From Vesta saturnalis (Eukaryota; Arthropoda; Insecta; Coleoptera; Lampyridae): DNA of 64,000 nucleotides. The stretch covers positions 1,863,501 to 1,927,500 of the forward strand of contig JARFJB010000408.1 in NCBI GenBank assembly GCA_036346205.1, written 5' to 3'. The position numbers and the translations under genes were made by a program. The notes under the pieces were generated by a model. That model saw nothing but the letters and a program-made list of their open reading frames with translations, made no database searches and was not told where the DNA came from. Below, piece by piece: positions 10,208 to 22,140 of this stretch. Positions within the stretch are counted from its first letter, which is position 1. Each line of letters starts with the position of its first letter.

Positions 10208-10616
10208 ATGATCTCGAGTTTCCAAGTATTCTCGTCGAATAGTACGGCTCCTTGAGACTGGGAGTTGGCTTGAGATCCAACACTTAGGGTTGCAAATCTA
10301 ACTTTGCAACCCTAAGGCAACATCCACTTCGGGACCGAACACATGATCTCGAGTTTTCCAAGTATTCTCGTCGAATAGTACGGCTCCTTGAGACTGGGGA
10401 TTTGGCTTGAGATCCAACACTTAGGGTTGCAAATCTAACTTTGCAACCCTAAGGCCATCCACTTCGGGGACCGGGAACACATGATCTCGAGTTTTCCAAG
10501 TATTCTCGTCGGATAGTACGGCTCCTTGAGACTGGGGAGTTGGCTTGAGATCCAACACTTAGGGTTGCAAATCTAACTTTGCAACCCTAAGGCAACATCC
10601 ACTTGGGACCGGGAAC
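10208..10616 (+). repeat. Three tandem units of about 136 bp, each carrying a perfect 14-bp hairpin
   Basis: Units begin with ATGATCTCGAG at 10208, 10343 and 10481. Each contains the same 34-nt hairpin (10283-10316, 10420-10453, 10558-10591): CTTAGGGTTGCAAA, loop TCTAAC, then its exact complement. A second possible stem pairs GATCTCGAG with CTTGAGATC in the same unit and encloses CTCC/GGAG. The hairpin sequence is unchanged in all three units while the rest carries small indels. No protein frame persists. It could be a structured RNA array or simply a young satellite. Confidence 0.85.
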
Positions 10617-11129
10617 TTCTCCGTCGTCGGTAAGCACACTGGTGAATGTGTGAGTGTTAGTGTAAGTGTGTGTTTGAGTGTGTGGGTATGTATTGCAGTA
10701 TGTGTGTTTTAGGGTTGGTTGTTATAGTGTGTGTTTTCGTTTGTGAGAGCGATGAACGGCTTGGTACCACATGTCACACTGTGAATACTGCCTCATGTAT
10801 ATGAGGCATATGATCATATATCTGCGTAATAATATATAATATAATTTGTCATGCTTTCTACATGCATTACACATATATTTTAACCATGTCTTTATTTATA
10901 TGAACAATTTGTACATGTACGTCTACGTGAATGAAATATATCCATATCGTTTTCTTTTATTTTTGGTAAATGACGTGAAGGTATATATATTTATAATATA
11001 ATTTATGCATTACACATATATTTTGTACATGTCTTTATTTCTATGAACAATTTGTACATGTCTGTCTATGTGAATTAAATATATACATATCGTTGTCTTT
11101 TATTTTGGTAAATAACGTGAGGGTGAGCA
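10617..11129. other. TG-rich then AT-rich spacer
   Basis: 10640-10740 is rich in TGTG. A phrase around ACACATATATTTT..CATGTCTTTATTT..ATGAACAATTTGTACATGT occurs twice (about 10868-10920 and 11006-11060), a short direct repeat. No gene seen. Confidence 0.5.
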
Positions 11130-11370
11130 AAAAGCATACAAGTGGACAAAAACATACAAGTGGACAATAAACATACAAGTGTACAAATACCATACAAGTG
11201 GGTAAAAGCATACAAGTGAACAAAACCATACAAGTGGACAAAAAACACAAGTGGACAAAACCATACAAGTGGGTAAAAAGCATACAAGTGGACAAAAAAA
11301 ACATACAAGTGGACAAAAAACATACAATTGGACAATAAACATACAAGTGTAAATACCATACAACTACAAA
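11130..11370. repeat. Minisatellite, 16-20 bp unit CATACAAGTGGACAAAAA
   Basis: About twelve imperfect units of CATACAAGTGGACAAAA with variants ending GGGTAAAA or GTACAAATAC. The apparent Tyr/Val/Leu-rich ORFs on the minus strand are produced by the repeat and are not genes. Confidence 0.93.
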
Positions 11371-12063
11371 GATAGCCTTGTAGTTGTGGAACAGGAAATC
11401 GTGGTCGGATAGCTTGTGACCCTGGTTTTGTGGTAATAATGGAGGTTTATTCGAGCATTTGATTAATTAATAATATTAAATTTTATTTCTTGTTGTTTTT
11501 GACACTTTTATTATTATGATTTATGTTAATAATCAATAATATTGTTCTCAATAATTAGTTTAATTTGTAGATTAATTTTCATTTAATTAAAATACATTTT
11601 AATTAAATGTATTTAATTAAAATTTTGATATAAATTTAATTGTGTAATTTGACACTTTCTCATTGGCAGATTATAAACATATGATATATGGTTGAAAAGC
11701 ATTTTTATGTAGAATTCAAAATGGAAAAATCCAATATGGCGTCCGTAAGAAAATCGAAAGTTGCGTGCATTATCTCAAAATCTAGTAGGCCTAGATTTTT
11801 TCAAAATCATTTTGAAATCCTAGCTACCTGTTACCCCCATCCTGCAAAAATCGTGGATGTATCTCTTGCAAGAAACAAGATATAGCGATTTTTAGAAAAC
11901 GATATTTTCAGTTATCACCCTGTATCTAGTAAATGGAAGGATTTTGACATGTAACCATGGTTACTTCTTGGGCATATAATGACGCAACTTTTCTCCATTT
12001 AACCATCTTCGTATCTCTAACGGTTTCCAATATCCCCATGCATTTCATCTTAAACTGGACACC

Positions 12064-12066
<3 letters not shown>
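11371..12066. other. Non-coding stretch with candidate repeat ends (ACCCTGTAT, ACACCCTG)
   Basis: No gene. The second half (about 11680-12066) is less AT-rich, contains ACCCTGTAT at 11917 and ACACCCTG at 12059, and leads straight into a (TA)n array. This looks like a non-autonomous repeat of unknown class. Confidence 0.35.

Positions 12067-12147
<81 letters not shown>
12067..12147. repeat. (TA)n microsatellite
   Basis: About 81 bp of pure TA dinucleotide immediately after ACACCCTGA and immediately before the truncated end of the Copia relic. Confidence 0.96.
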
Positions 12148-12149
<2 letters not shown>

Positions 12150-12189
12150 TGTGAAAAGGACCGCATTATTAGCATTGTACTGTTGCGAG

Positions 12190-15081
12190 GTTGATATTTA
12201 TTTGGTGAAATTATAAATATCACTTTGTATGATGTACTTTATTCAAACGAACTTAAATGTTCCTTAATGTCTTGGGAAAAGTTAAATCTAAAGGAATTAA
12301 AATGCAAGGCAATAAAAATGAAATTGTTTTATCAAAATCAGGAAAAATTGTTGTTTGGGTTATATCAGAAAATAAAGAACAAGTATTTCAAGAAGTAACA
12401 ACATGTGACGCAAGTAATATCAGCGTTGCTACATGGGATAGAAGATTAGGCATATATCATCTATTGAAGACACAAGAAAAGTAGTTGCAGATCCACACGT
12501 ATTACCGGAAAATTATTCAGAAAAAATTGAATGCGTAGCATAACAAATCAAGATGTCGCGAAAAATATCAAGAGATGAAGGACATTCGTGTTCCGATGTA
12601 TTAGAAAAAATTCACTCTGATGTAGTTGGACCATTTTCAATCAAATATTTAGGTGGAAAATGGTATTTTTTCGTTTATTGATGAGTTTTCCCGTTACACC
12701 AATGTTTATTTCATAAATAAAAATCTGAGGTAGAAGAAATAATAAAAATCACATAAAAAAATTGAGAGACAAACAGGAAAGAAAGCAAAAATTTTAAAAG
12801 CGATAATGGTGGTGAATATGTTTGAAATCTTTAGAAACATTTTTCAATGAAAATGGCATAGTACATGAATATTCTATTCCAGAGTCCACGAAACTAATAG
12901 ATTAGCAGAAAACTAAATAGAACTATTACTACTATGTCTAGAACTAGTTTAATTGATGCAGATTTACCAAAATATCTATGGCCTGAAGCAGTAGCATATG
13001 CAACTTATACAAAAATAGGGTGTCACTCTTTTCATAAAAACCCCATTTGAATTATTTTATGGGCATAAACCTTCAATAAACCATTTAAAAATGTTTGGAG
13101 AAACAGCATATATACATATTTCAAAGAAGAAAGGAAAACCAGTAATAAGGTGGGTAACCGAGCAAAGAAGCAATATTTGTTGGATATGCAGAAAGGTTGG
13201 GTGGTATCGATTCTGCATACAAAACAAAGTAGTCATATCAAGACACTACAAATTCATGTCCCACGAATCTAATGTAGTTTTAATCGAACCTATGAAAAGT
13301 CATTCCAGTTCGATGATCAGTGTGAAGATTATCAAGACAGCGATAACGAAAATATTCAATTTTACATGGAAATGATAAAATTGAAGATGAAACCAATATA
13401 CGAAATAATGAAGAAAATATAGATAGTATAATTGAAGAACAAAGAACTGCTACTAGACCAGAATGTTCGTTTGAATCTCGTCGAAGTGAGAGAATAAAAA
13501 TAAAATTAACTATTCAGAAGAAGGCTATTGTAATATAGCTCTGGATGAACCAAACACATACAACGAAGCCATTTCTGGACCTAATAGTGATAAATGGATT
13601 GATGCTATACAAGATGAGTTAAATAGTATGGAAGAAAATAAAGTGTGGAAATTGTAGAAAACCAGAAAAACAAGATCGTATAGTTGGATGTAAATGGATT
13701 TTTAAAAAGAAACTTTCAGACACTGGAGAAATAACTAAATTCAAAGCTCGCTTAGTTGCTCAAGGATACAATCAAATTCAGGTATTTATTTTACAGAAAC
13801 ATACTTGCCGGTTGTGAGGTATGAAACCATTAGGATGTTATTAGCGCACTGCATACAAAATCAAATGATTGTCCGACAACTTGATGTAAAAACAGCATTT
13901 CTGAATGGAATATTGATTGTAAACTTTATATGAAAGTTCAGAAGGAGTAAATGTGCAACCAGGAGAGTATGTTTGCTAAAGAAAAGTATTTATGGGTTAA
14001 AACAATCTCCTCGTCAATGGAATCAAAAACTTATAAGTGTGTTGAAGACAATTCAATTAAAACAATCCCTAGCTGATCCTTGTGTTTTGTTTCTGATGAC
14101 GGAAACCAAATCATAGCGTTTTATGTTGACGATTTGTTATTGTTGGCCAAATGAGGAAAAATGAAACAACTTGAAAATGTTATATCTGAAAATTTTAAAT
14201 CTACAATTTTAGGAACCCCATCATTTATTTTATCCTTTCAAATTAAGTGGTTAAACGACATTAGCATTTCATTAAGTCAAAAACAGTATTTGGTCAAAAT
14301 TTTAGAAAAGTATAATTTTTAAACTGCAAAGGTGCACCAACCCCAATGGATAACGGTGCAAAACCTCAAAGACAAAATTAAATGAAAAAAAAACGGACAA
14401 AGATATATATCAATCGAAAATTGGAAGTTTACTTTATCTGGCAACAGGGACTAGACCGGATATAGCTTTTGCTGTTAACATGATGTCGCAGTTTTGTCAA
14501 GATCCGACAGAAATACACGCCAATATGGTAAATCATATATTTAGATACTTGAAAGGAACAATAGACAAAACTTTGATATACAGAAAGGATGACCAGTGTA
14601 ATCTCAAAGTTTATAGCGACGCCTCTTACGGAAATTTGTTAGACGATCGAAGATCTATTAGTGGTTATGTAGGTCTTTATGGAAATGCTGTTGTAACTTG
14701 GGCTGTGAAAAAACAACAAAGTGTAGCTGTTTCTTCAACTGAAGCTGAGTACATGGCTTTGTCACTAGCCTGCAGACAACTTATGTGGATGATGAACATT
14801 TTAAAGAATTAAAATCAAATAGTTTTCGGTCCTTTTTATTCTGTGATAATCAATCTGCTATTCATATTTCTACGAATCCTGTCGTGCATCAAAGAAGCAA
14901 ACATATTGATATACATTACCATTTTGTGAGAGAAAAGATAGTGGAGAAGCAAGTAATTTTAAATTACGTAACCACAAATGAAAACATTGCCGATCTGTTT
15001 ACGAAACCTTTGGGCAAACTACTTTTTAGTCGAATTATTTCAACATTAGGCTTGAAAGCAATCACTGAGGGAGAGTGTTGA
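12190..15081 (+). pseudogene. Ty1/Copia pol polyprotein relic, 5' truncated
   Basis: In order: the end of the protease/pre-integrase region (DVLY near 12230, WDRRLG near 12440), integrase core (HSDVVGPF near 12612, SDNGGEY near 12800), integrase tail (FGET at 13094), reverse transcriptase (GCKWIFKKK near 13690, QLDVKTAFLNG near 13880, IYGLKQSPRQW near 13990, the YxDD region near 14120), then a well-kept RNase H (YSDASYG at 14611, SSTEAEYMAL, and the C-terminal LFTKPLG near 14995). Gag and most of protease are missing. Frames shift many times before 14480; from 14480 two long open pieces cover RNase H. The missing 5' part coincides with the (TA)n array, suggesting truncation there. Confidence 0.92.
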
Positions 15082-15198
15082 GATTGTTCATTATACCAGT
15101 GATTACTTATATATTTTAGACTGACTTTGTTTTTTAATGAATTGTCAAATTTAATTTTTCAATAAAGAAAAGTTATAAACACATCTGAATTTTGATCA
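15067..15198 (+). mobile_element. Copia polypurine tract and candidate 3' LTR
   Basis: A purine run GAGGGAGAG at 15067-15075 sits directly before TGTTGAGATTG (15076). The LTR candidate ends TTGATCA at 15198 (TG...CA, 123 bp) and includes an AATAAAG polyadenylation-type signal near 15162. No matching 5' LTR is present, so the end is provisional. Confidence 0.5.
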
Positions 15199-15214
15199 GT
15201 TCTTAAGATTAGGT

Positions 15215-15480
15215 AATTTAAAAGTTAGTCACGTCTTTGTCCATTTCTGACCAATAGTAATGTCTTTTGAGTGCTGTTAAGTTCCCGTTTATACCGCGGT
15301 GTGTAGTTTTTGTTTCGTGGTAGTACTTAATTTTTTGTAGTATTTCCGTTTCGTCTATAACGTCCGTTAATTGTTTGTTAGATATTACTAGGGAAAATGA
15401 GCTGTTTCTAAAGTTTTTATTCATAAAATTTATAAAGGGCATTTTTAGTTTGTCGTTCTAAAAAGTAAACAATAGGTGAT
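15215..15480 (-). pseudogene. Errantivirus-type integrase N-terminal (H2C2) fragment
   Basis: The minus-strand reading contains YYHETKTTHRGING followed by HYYWSEMDKDV, the start of the zinc-binding H2C2 domain of Gypsy/errantivirus integrases. The copy is cut at about 15215, before the Cys pair, so it could not bind zinc. It follows the gag relic in the same orientation with no protease or reverse transcriptase in between, so several kilobases have been deleted. This is an old insect retrovirus remnant and cannot produce a working protein. Confidence 0.65.
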
Positions 15481-15629
15481 TTTTGGTTTTAAATATTCTC
15501 GTATTAGGTTTGTCCAGTCATTTTGATTGACTTGTTGGTTTGATAATTGCCAAAATATGCGGTTTTTGTAGAAAATTTTTTCATTGTTAGATTTTGTCTT
15601 TCCCGTATAGTGTGAAATGATTATTTGGT

Positions 15630-16361
15630 TTTTGTAGGAGTTAATTGGTTTTTTAGTAGAGGATATTTTGAGTACGGGGTTTTCTATGTTAGTATGTACT
15701 GTTTCGTTATAAAATATCGTGTAACTACGTCACTGGCTTCAGTTAGTGAAGTGGTTTTACTTATATCTAACAATAATCTTAACTTATCATCTACGTTTGC
15801 AAGTAGAACGTCAAGGGCGTTTTCTTCATTTTGTTCTATCAATAATGCTTTACGGTCATTTGAAATATTAGTTTCTGAAATAATTTTAACTTCTAAAAGT
15901 GATTTCATTTGTCTAACTTTATTTAATAGATCTAAAATATTTTCGTTTCTGTACTTTTGGATATATAAAAATTCGCGAGTTAAAGTTTATCTGTCGACAC
16001 GATCACCGTAGTGTCGTCTTAAAGCTGTACGTATCAAAGGCCAGGTACTTAAATCTGGGCGACACATTACATAATCGAAAACTTCGTTTCTTAATTTAGA
16101 ACAAATAACATTAAAAGTAAAATCGTTTAAATTATTATCTGCGGTTATACCGTAATTATTATGAAATTAATCACATCTATTAATAAAGCTTTCTAACTGA
16201 CTACATTCTCCTGTAATTATTGGCAAAAAGTCTGCAATAGATCTTGCAGCTGTAATTGTAGGAGTGTTATTTACGAAAGTATTACTGGCTAAAGACATAT
16301 TTTCTAATAATATAGACAAGTATTCTATGTTATTTACCTTAGAATTATTACAATTTGACAC
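15630..16361 (-). pseudogene. Errantivirus-type gag relic
   Basis: An ATG-proximal piece at 16361-16167 includes ADFLPIITGE and a following Cys-Asp. Across a stop, similar sequence continues (a LRRHYGDR-like segment near 16000) and then an open piece at 15908-15684 rich in Leu, Asp and Lys. The order and motifs resemble the capsid part of Gypsy/errantivirus Gag. At least three stops or shifts are present. The 5' leader (16400-17113) lies upstream on the same strand. Confidence 0.6.
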
Positions 16362-16560
16362 ATACTTAAAACGTTTTGAATAAAAATTCGTATTTAAAAT
16401 TTACAATTCTTAAATAAGTATGCGGAAAATAGAAAGTACTCAACGCTTTTGATAGTAGTCTTCAGAGGACTTTCCTCGTTCCTTGTTTCGTTGTTAAGAA
16501 CGATTCTGACAGCAACAGTTTTGGTTTTAATTCTGCTCAATATCTTCTCGTGGGATTTTG

Positions 16561-16752
16561 TAGATCCAATTATGAATTGAAGATAAATGGTAGATACCAA
16601 CGGTCACGAACTGCAAAAATGCTTCAATTGTGCCTTCTCCAATCTTAGTGGATTCGTAGATTCAATTGTGAATACAAGATAAATGGTCAGCACCAACAGT
16701 CACGAACTGCAAAAATGCTTTAATTGTGCCCTTCTTCTATTCTACGGTACCG
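16561..16752. repeat. Two tandem copies of a 96-bp unit in the errantivirus leader
   Basis: The unit beginning TAGATCCAATTATGAATTGA at 16561 recurs as TAGATTCAATTGTGAATACA at 16657. Both include TCACGAACTGCAAAAATGCT. The copies differ at roughly one base in ten by eye. The position just upstream of gag suggests duplicated leader or LTR sequence. Confidence 0.8.
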
Positions 16753-16766
16753 TAAAGATCGTTTTT

Positions 16767-17113
16767 AACTGATAATTGGAAGATGGTTAACATTTGTTTT
16801 AAATAAAAATTAATATTGCCATTATTATTATTATCTGTAAGTAAATTTGTTAGGAACCTTTTGAAGCATCAGGTACGTGTTGCAAGATCTGATTAAAAAC
16901 GCTTTATTTCAGTGCCAAGATTATCGGATTGAAATAATATCAAAAGAGGTATATTATTACATATGTATGCGAGTTAAACGGTTCTATAAACATTACAATA
17001 AATGTTAATGCCATTGTTTAAGTAAACAAACTTAAACACGATACTTTCCGTCCAGTAAGCCGAGCGGGTTGCCTTAGGCACGAACTTGTTCGGACCGCAA
17101 TTACAATATAACT
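16767..17113 (-). mobile_element. Candidate 5' LTR of the errantivirus relic
   Basis: On the minus strand the segment begins AGTTATATTG (17113) and an AGTTA occurs again at 16770. Errantivirus LTRs typically start AGT, and gag lies downstream in the same orientation. There is no partner LTR for comparison, so boundaries are a guess. Confidence 0.3.
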
Positions 17114-17185
17114 AAATTAATTTACTCAGGTACTCAGTAAATTAAGAGATATAAATAAAAAACCAATCTTCTTTTTACAATGCCA

Positions 17186-17224
17186 ATATTTTGCAACTTT
17201 TTGCTTGCTTCATCAAGGTTCTAG
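17186..17224 (-). ncRNA. Degenerate hammerhead-ribozyme-like motif of a Penelope-like element
   Basis: The minus strand reads CTTGATGA, a short stem (GCAA with TTGC around an 8-nt loop), then AAAA. This resembles the hammerhead core CUGAUGA-stem II-GAAA with two key bases changed. Hammerhead ribozymes are known at the ends of Penelope-like elements, and this lies about 410 bp downstream of a Penelope GIY-YIG fragment on the same strand. It is probably inactive. Confidence 0.35.
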
Positions 17225-17631
17225 AATTGTATTACAGTTAAAAACCATAAACAAAGAAGGTACATCAACCTACATATAAGTGAAGTTATAAACAAGAAAA
17301 CTTACAACTGACATAATAAGTTATTGTCACACACTTAAAATACAATAATTAATATCACATATCTCAAATACAGACTTAGATCATAACAAACATTGTATAT
17401 GCCTAATAGATAATATTAAATTTACTATCTGAGAAAGTCAATTAAAATTATTATTTAAATATTGCATGTGAAATTTATTATAAAAGTTTAACAAAAAATT
17501 ATAATTAGTATTTCAATTTGCTGTGTCAATTATAAAATTAATAAAATTGATATTACGCAAATAACACATTTCTAAAAATGTTCTTCTTTTGAGATTACTG
17601 TATTTAGCTAAAATGTTTGTATTTTCATAAT

Positions 17632-17901
17632 TTAACCTAATAAGTGAACTGCGAAAGCACACGATTTAGGTTTTAACTTACAGTCACTTTTGTGTTGGGT
17701 TAATCTATATTTTAGTTTTTGCGATGTACGTCCAATATAACATTTATAGCAATCTCCGCAAGGTATCCTGTATATAACATCATGTTGTTGACATGAAGGT
17801 GTAGTATCTTTAAAGTTATTAAAATTATCTTCGATCAGGATAACGCTGCCCGTAGATTCAACGGGCCAATAAACAATTTTTGTTTGAGTCTCCAAGCACA
17901 A
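17632..17901 (-). pseudogene. Penelope-like element GIY-YIG endonuclease fragment
   Basis: The reading contains VIYRIPCGDCYKCYIGRTS followed by a basic helix and TQHKSD, the GIY-YIG nuclease core with its Cys pair as found at the C-terminus of Penelope-like reverse transcriptases. The Arg of the catalytic helix is visible; the reading ends before the Glu-containing part. No reverse transcriptase is seen upstream, so this is a 3' fragment. It resembles the GIY-YIG pieces at 38.4 and 36.0 kb more than the inverted pair at 30-34 kb. Confidence 0.8.
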
Positions 17902-17913
17902 ATATCATATCAA

Positions 17914-19349
<1,436 letters not shown>

Positions 19350-20273
19350 ATGTCGTGTGACAGTGAAATAGACTTAACTCCACCCAATATTACTGAAATC
19401 GCAGAAATAGCCAAAGACAACTTATTTCCGGCGATATCTGAGAGACGGTACAAAAAAAATGTATCAAAAATTCATGGATTGGAGGTTGAAAAACGACGTG
19501 AACTGATTTTCCCAGTATGTTATGATAGCATATGTCCAAGATTTGTGAAATAATATGAAGCCTTCTTCACTTTGGTGTTTTTACTGTATATTGAAGACCA
19601 CAATTAATATAAATCATAATATAAGCATTGCGAGCTATTTCAAATTACAAACCCTACTTGAAAGAAAATCTGACGGATTTAACGTTAACAATTTCCTAGA
19701 AATGCATCAGATGATAAATATTTATTTACTGACAGATATATAAATTTTAATTTTCTTTTAGATTGTTCTTATAATTGGTATAGATGGTGCCTGTACAAAA
19801 CAAGAATTACATAATATAAAACCATCGCATGTTCAAGATACAGGAAAAAATCTAGTTATTAAAATTCCTGATTCAAAAACTAATCGACAACGTTCTTTTG
19901 TGGTATCAGAATACTTTTTACCCCAACGTGAAGAATATATTAACCTTCGCTCTGCAGTAAATGAGGCTACAGAATTACCTTTTTTTCTAAACTGTGTGAA
20001 CGGAAAATGCACTCGTCTGCGACTATTCTTGTTGACGCGGGTGGCGATCTATTAGACTTAAAAAGACACACCGGAAGGCAGTCATTGACCGTAGCTGAAG
20101 GCTATGTGGATAATTCCCTAAATAATCAAACAAACAATTCATATAAAATAGCATCTGCTATAGCAAGTACAAGTAATAGTGATGAAACTGAAAATGAAAA
20201 TTTACAACCAGCTAATAATGTAAACCTTTCGTTAAAAGCAAAAAACCGTTACCGTTTGATACTTGAATTATAA
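19350..20273 (+). pseudogene. Crypton-like tyrosine recombinase relic
   Basis: From ATG 19350 the frame reads MSCDSEIDLTPP and an N-terminal core-binding-like region to 19553. Later pieces contain LLERKSDGF (near 19650), IGIDGACTKQEL (near 19775), VKIPDSKT (near 19860), FFLNCVNGKC (near 19985), then in another frame HSSATILVDAGGDL (from 20010) and LKRHTGRQSLTVAEGYVDNS. These follow the order of Crypton-type tyrosine recombinases of insects. The first catalytic Arg is missing (Thr/Lys in the GAC-xx-EL position) and about 40-50 residues between NGKC and HSSAT, including the second-Arg box, are deleted. The conserved Trp near the end is Arg. Several stops are present, so it is inactive, but the family is clear. 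Confidence 0.75.
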
Positions 20274-20725
20274 TAACTAATAGTATGTAATTAAATGTTA
20301 TACACTAAAATTATTAAAAATATTTTATTGTTGATGTTAAAGTATTAATAATAATAACATTATTAATACAAGAAGTAGTAGGCCGTAGGTAAAGTATAGT
20401 ACTTAACACGTATTGTAAAGCACTTTACGCACTCATGGAACTTTTCCTTTCGTGCCTAAAATGCTTCTTACAATACACGTTACGTAATATACTATTATAC
20501 GTTAACTGGTTGTGGAGTAATTGTCATGGATACAGTTACCATTTCACATTGAATACAAAAATTTATAATTAAAACTTTTCATATGTCACTACTAATATTA
20601 AAATTAAAAAGTTACATCAGTTATGTACTTATTAGATGTCAAACCTTAGCGACATTGCGGGATCACTTAGCAAAAGCATAAATACTAACTGTATAGATGA
20701 CAATTTAACTCAACATCCAGTTAAC
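20274..20725. other. AT-rich stretch without gene
   Basis: 3' flank of the recombinase relic. It contains an imperfect inverted patch around GTAAAGTATAGTACTTAACACG and CGTGTATTGTAAGAAGC (about 20389-20480). Nothing coding. Confidence 0.4.
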
Positions 20726-20804
20726 GTATCTCTCGGTAGCTCAGTTGGTTAGAGTCAATTTCTTAATAACATGAGGTCGTGGCTTCCAATCCCATTCGAG
20801 ATAA
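20726..20804 (+). tRNA. tRNA-like sequence (tRNA pseudogene or SINE head)
   Basis: An A-box-like TAGCTCAGTTGGTTAGAG (20737-20754) and a B-box-like GGTCGTGGCTTCCAATCC (20776-20793) are in tRNA spacing. A 7-bp acceptor stem GTATCTC / GAGATAA closes the fold with one mismatch. The B box departs from GGTTCGAATCC and the anticodon loop is unclear, so it is probably not a working tRNA. A tRNA-derived SINE start is an alternative, but no second copy is seen here. Confidence 0.5.
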
Positions 20805-21003
20805 CCTTTTTATGTATTTACACACATAATAAAAAAAATGTAAATTGTGATTGATCTATAACTTAGAAAAATGTGTGTTACTTAAAAATATTAGGTGTTC
20901 TACAGTATACATTTTTGTCAAAATATTGTGAATTTGTAAATTGTAAATTTGTTAATTGTAAAAAAGTTAGTAGTTCAATGTTTGAATGCCTAGACGGGTT
21001 AAG

Positions 21004-21500
21004 CTAATCGTTTTTTTGTAAAATTTGAATTTCATCGTGATATTTTCTAACATCAGTCAACTGAAGGTTAATTAGTTGGCTAACATCTATTAATTTTGTG
21101 ACCGATCTGATGTCATTAATTGTTTCTTTTTGAAAATTATTTAGTTTTATTAAATCATTTTCATTACGATCAGTAAAATATTTTGCAAATGATATTCCGA
21201 TATTGTAGAGGTTAAACATTTTTGATTATTAAAAAGGGTCTCTATATTTTTATTAATATTTTGTGAGTTGACACCGTCTAGATTTTCTGTCACAAATTTA
21301 ACGGCCTTTCCAAGAAAATTTACTATATCTCGCTTTACTTTAAAATGCGTAAGCTTTTCTAAAGAATGTTCAGTCAAGACTATTTCTTGCTTTAGTTGAT
21401 TGTATTGACGTTTTAGGAGAATATTGTTAAACATTTTTGGTTCGAAGGTGACGGTAATTGGAATTAATATTTTTATAGATTCTAACCTTTCTCCGAAGTA
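21004..21500 (-). pseudogene. Errantivirus env-like (F-type envelope) relic
   Basis: Two overlapping minus-strand pieces (21434-21150 and 21219-21004) contain a basic KVKRD site followed by a hydrophobic VNFLGKAVKFV segment, then a long helical region rich in Leu, Asn and Lys. This is the arrangement seen at the cleavage site, fusion segment and helices of errantivirus and baculovirus F-type envelope proteins. The N-terminal part is reduced to a short remnant and the transmembrane anchor is missing. A frameshift lies near 21200. It follows integrase in the same orientation, as in an insect endogenous retrovirus. It is an old, broken copy. Confidence 0.55.
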
Positions 21501-21689
21501 TACATAGTCTGTATCGTATGTATTTGACTTTTTCAGTATTTTCTTACCTTGTTAATTTTTGTTATCTGAATGTAGGGGATACGTTTTTCCCGGTTTGTTT
21601 TTCTTTATAAAAACTACGTTTTCATCTGTTTTTGGTGAATCTTCCTTATCTTGGTTTCGTTGTTCAAGTGCTTCCTTTTCCTTTGTTAT

Positions 21690-22140
21690 GTTTTTTTAGT
21701 AAATTTGGTCGATAAAGGGGATTATCTCGTTTTTTCGTATGTAATACGTCGAATGTAACCTTTCGATGGGCGAGTTAGAACTTGGGTTGTTTACGGTAGT
21801 AAAATGCAATTCTATATTAAGAAGTTTGTAATATTCTTTAAAGGTATTATTAAAGAACTCTTTGTCCTGGTCTCAGACAATACGATTAGGATAGCTGTGG
21901 TGAGAAAAGAAATATCGAAGTTTGTTTAAAAGGGTAATACTTGCACAATAAAGTATGCTGAGAGTATCTTGCAAACGAATCTATTATGGTTAAATTGCAC
22001 TTTTGGAACTAAAATTTATCGATAAAAATTGTGACTACTCGGTAACAGTCCTTGATGTTTAATATTTTACGGGTGTCTCGTATTTGAATAGCAAACATTG
22101 ATATCATGTTCGCACACTGCTTCCTATTAGGTATCTAATA
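21690..22140 (-). pseudogene. Errantivirus integrase catalytic-core relic
   Basis: Across several frames the minus strand shows IDSFARYSQ (near 21970), a DQDKEF-like block (near 21870) and NPSSNSPIERLHST (near 21770). These correspond to the Asp, Asp and Glu positions of a retroviral DDE integrase. Multiple stops and shifts interrupt it. It lies upstream of the env relic and belongs to the same fragment. The N-terminal H2C2 part is not present; it exists separately at 15.2-15.5 kb. Confidence 0.6.

Noticed and set aside
11041..11363. Overlapping ORFs of about 90-100 codons rich in Val, Leu, Tyr and Cys
   Set aside because: They are translations of the CATACAAGTGGAC minisatellite in all three frames and would not be genes.
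9041..11370. CRISPR-like interpretation of the tandem blocks
   Set aside because: The repeats are contiguous units without unique spacers, and the sequence is eukaryotic.
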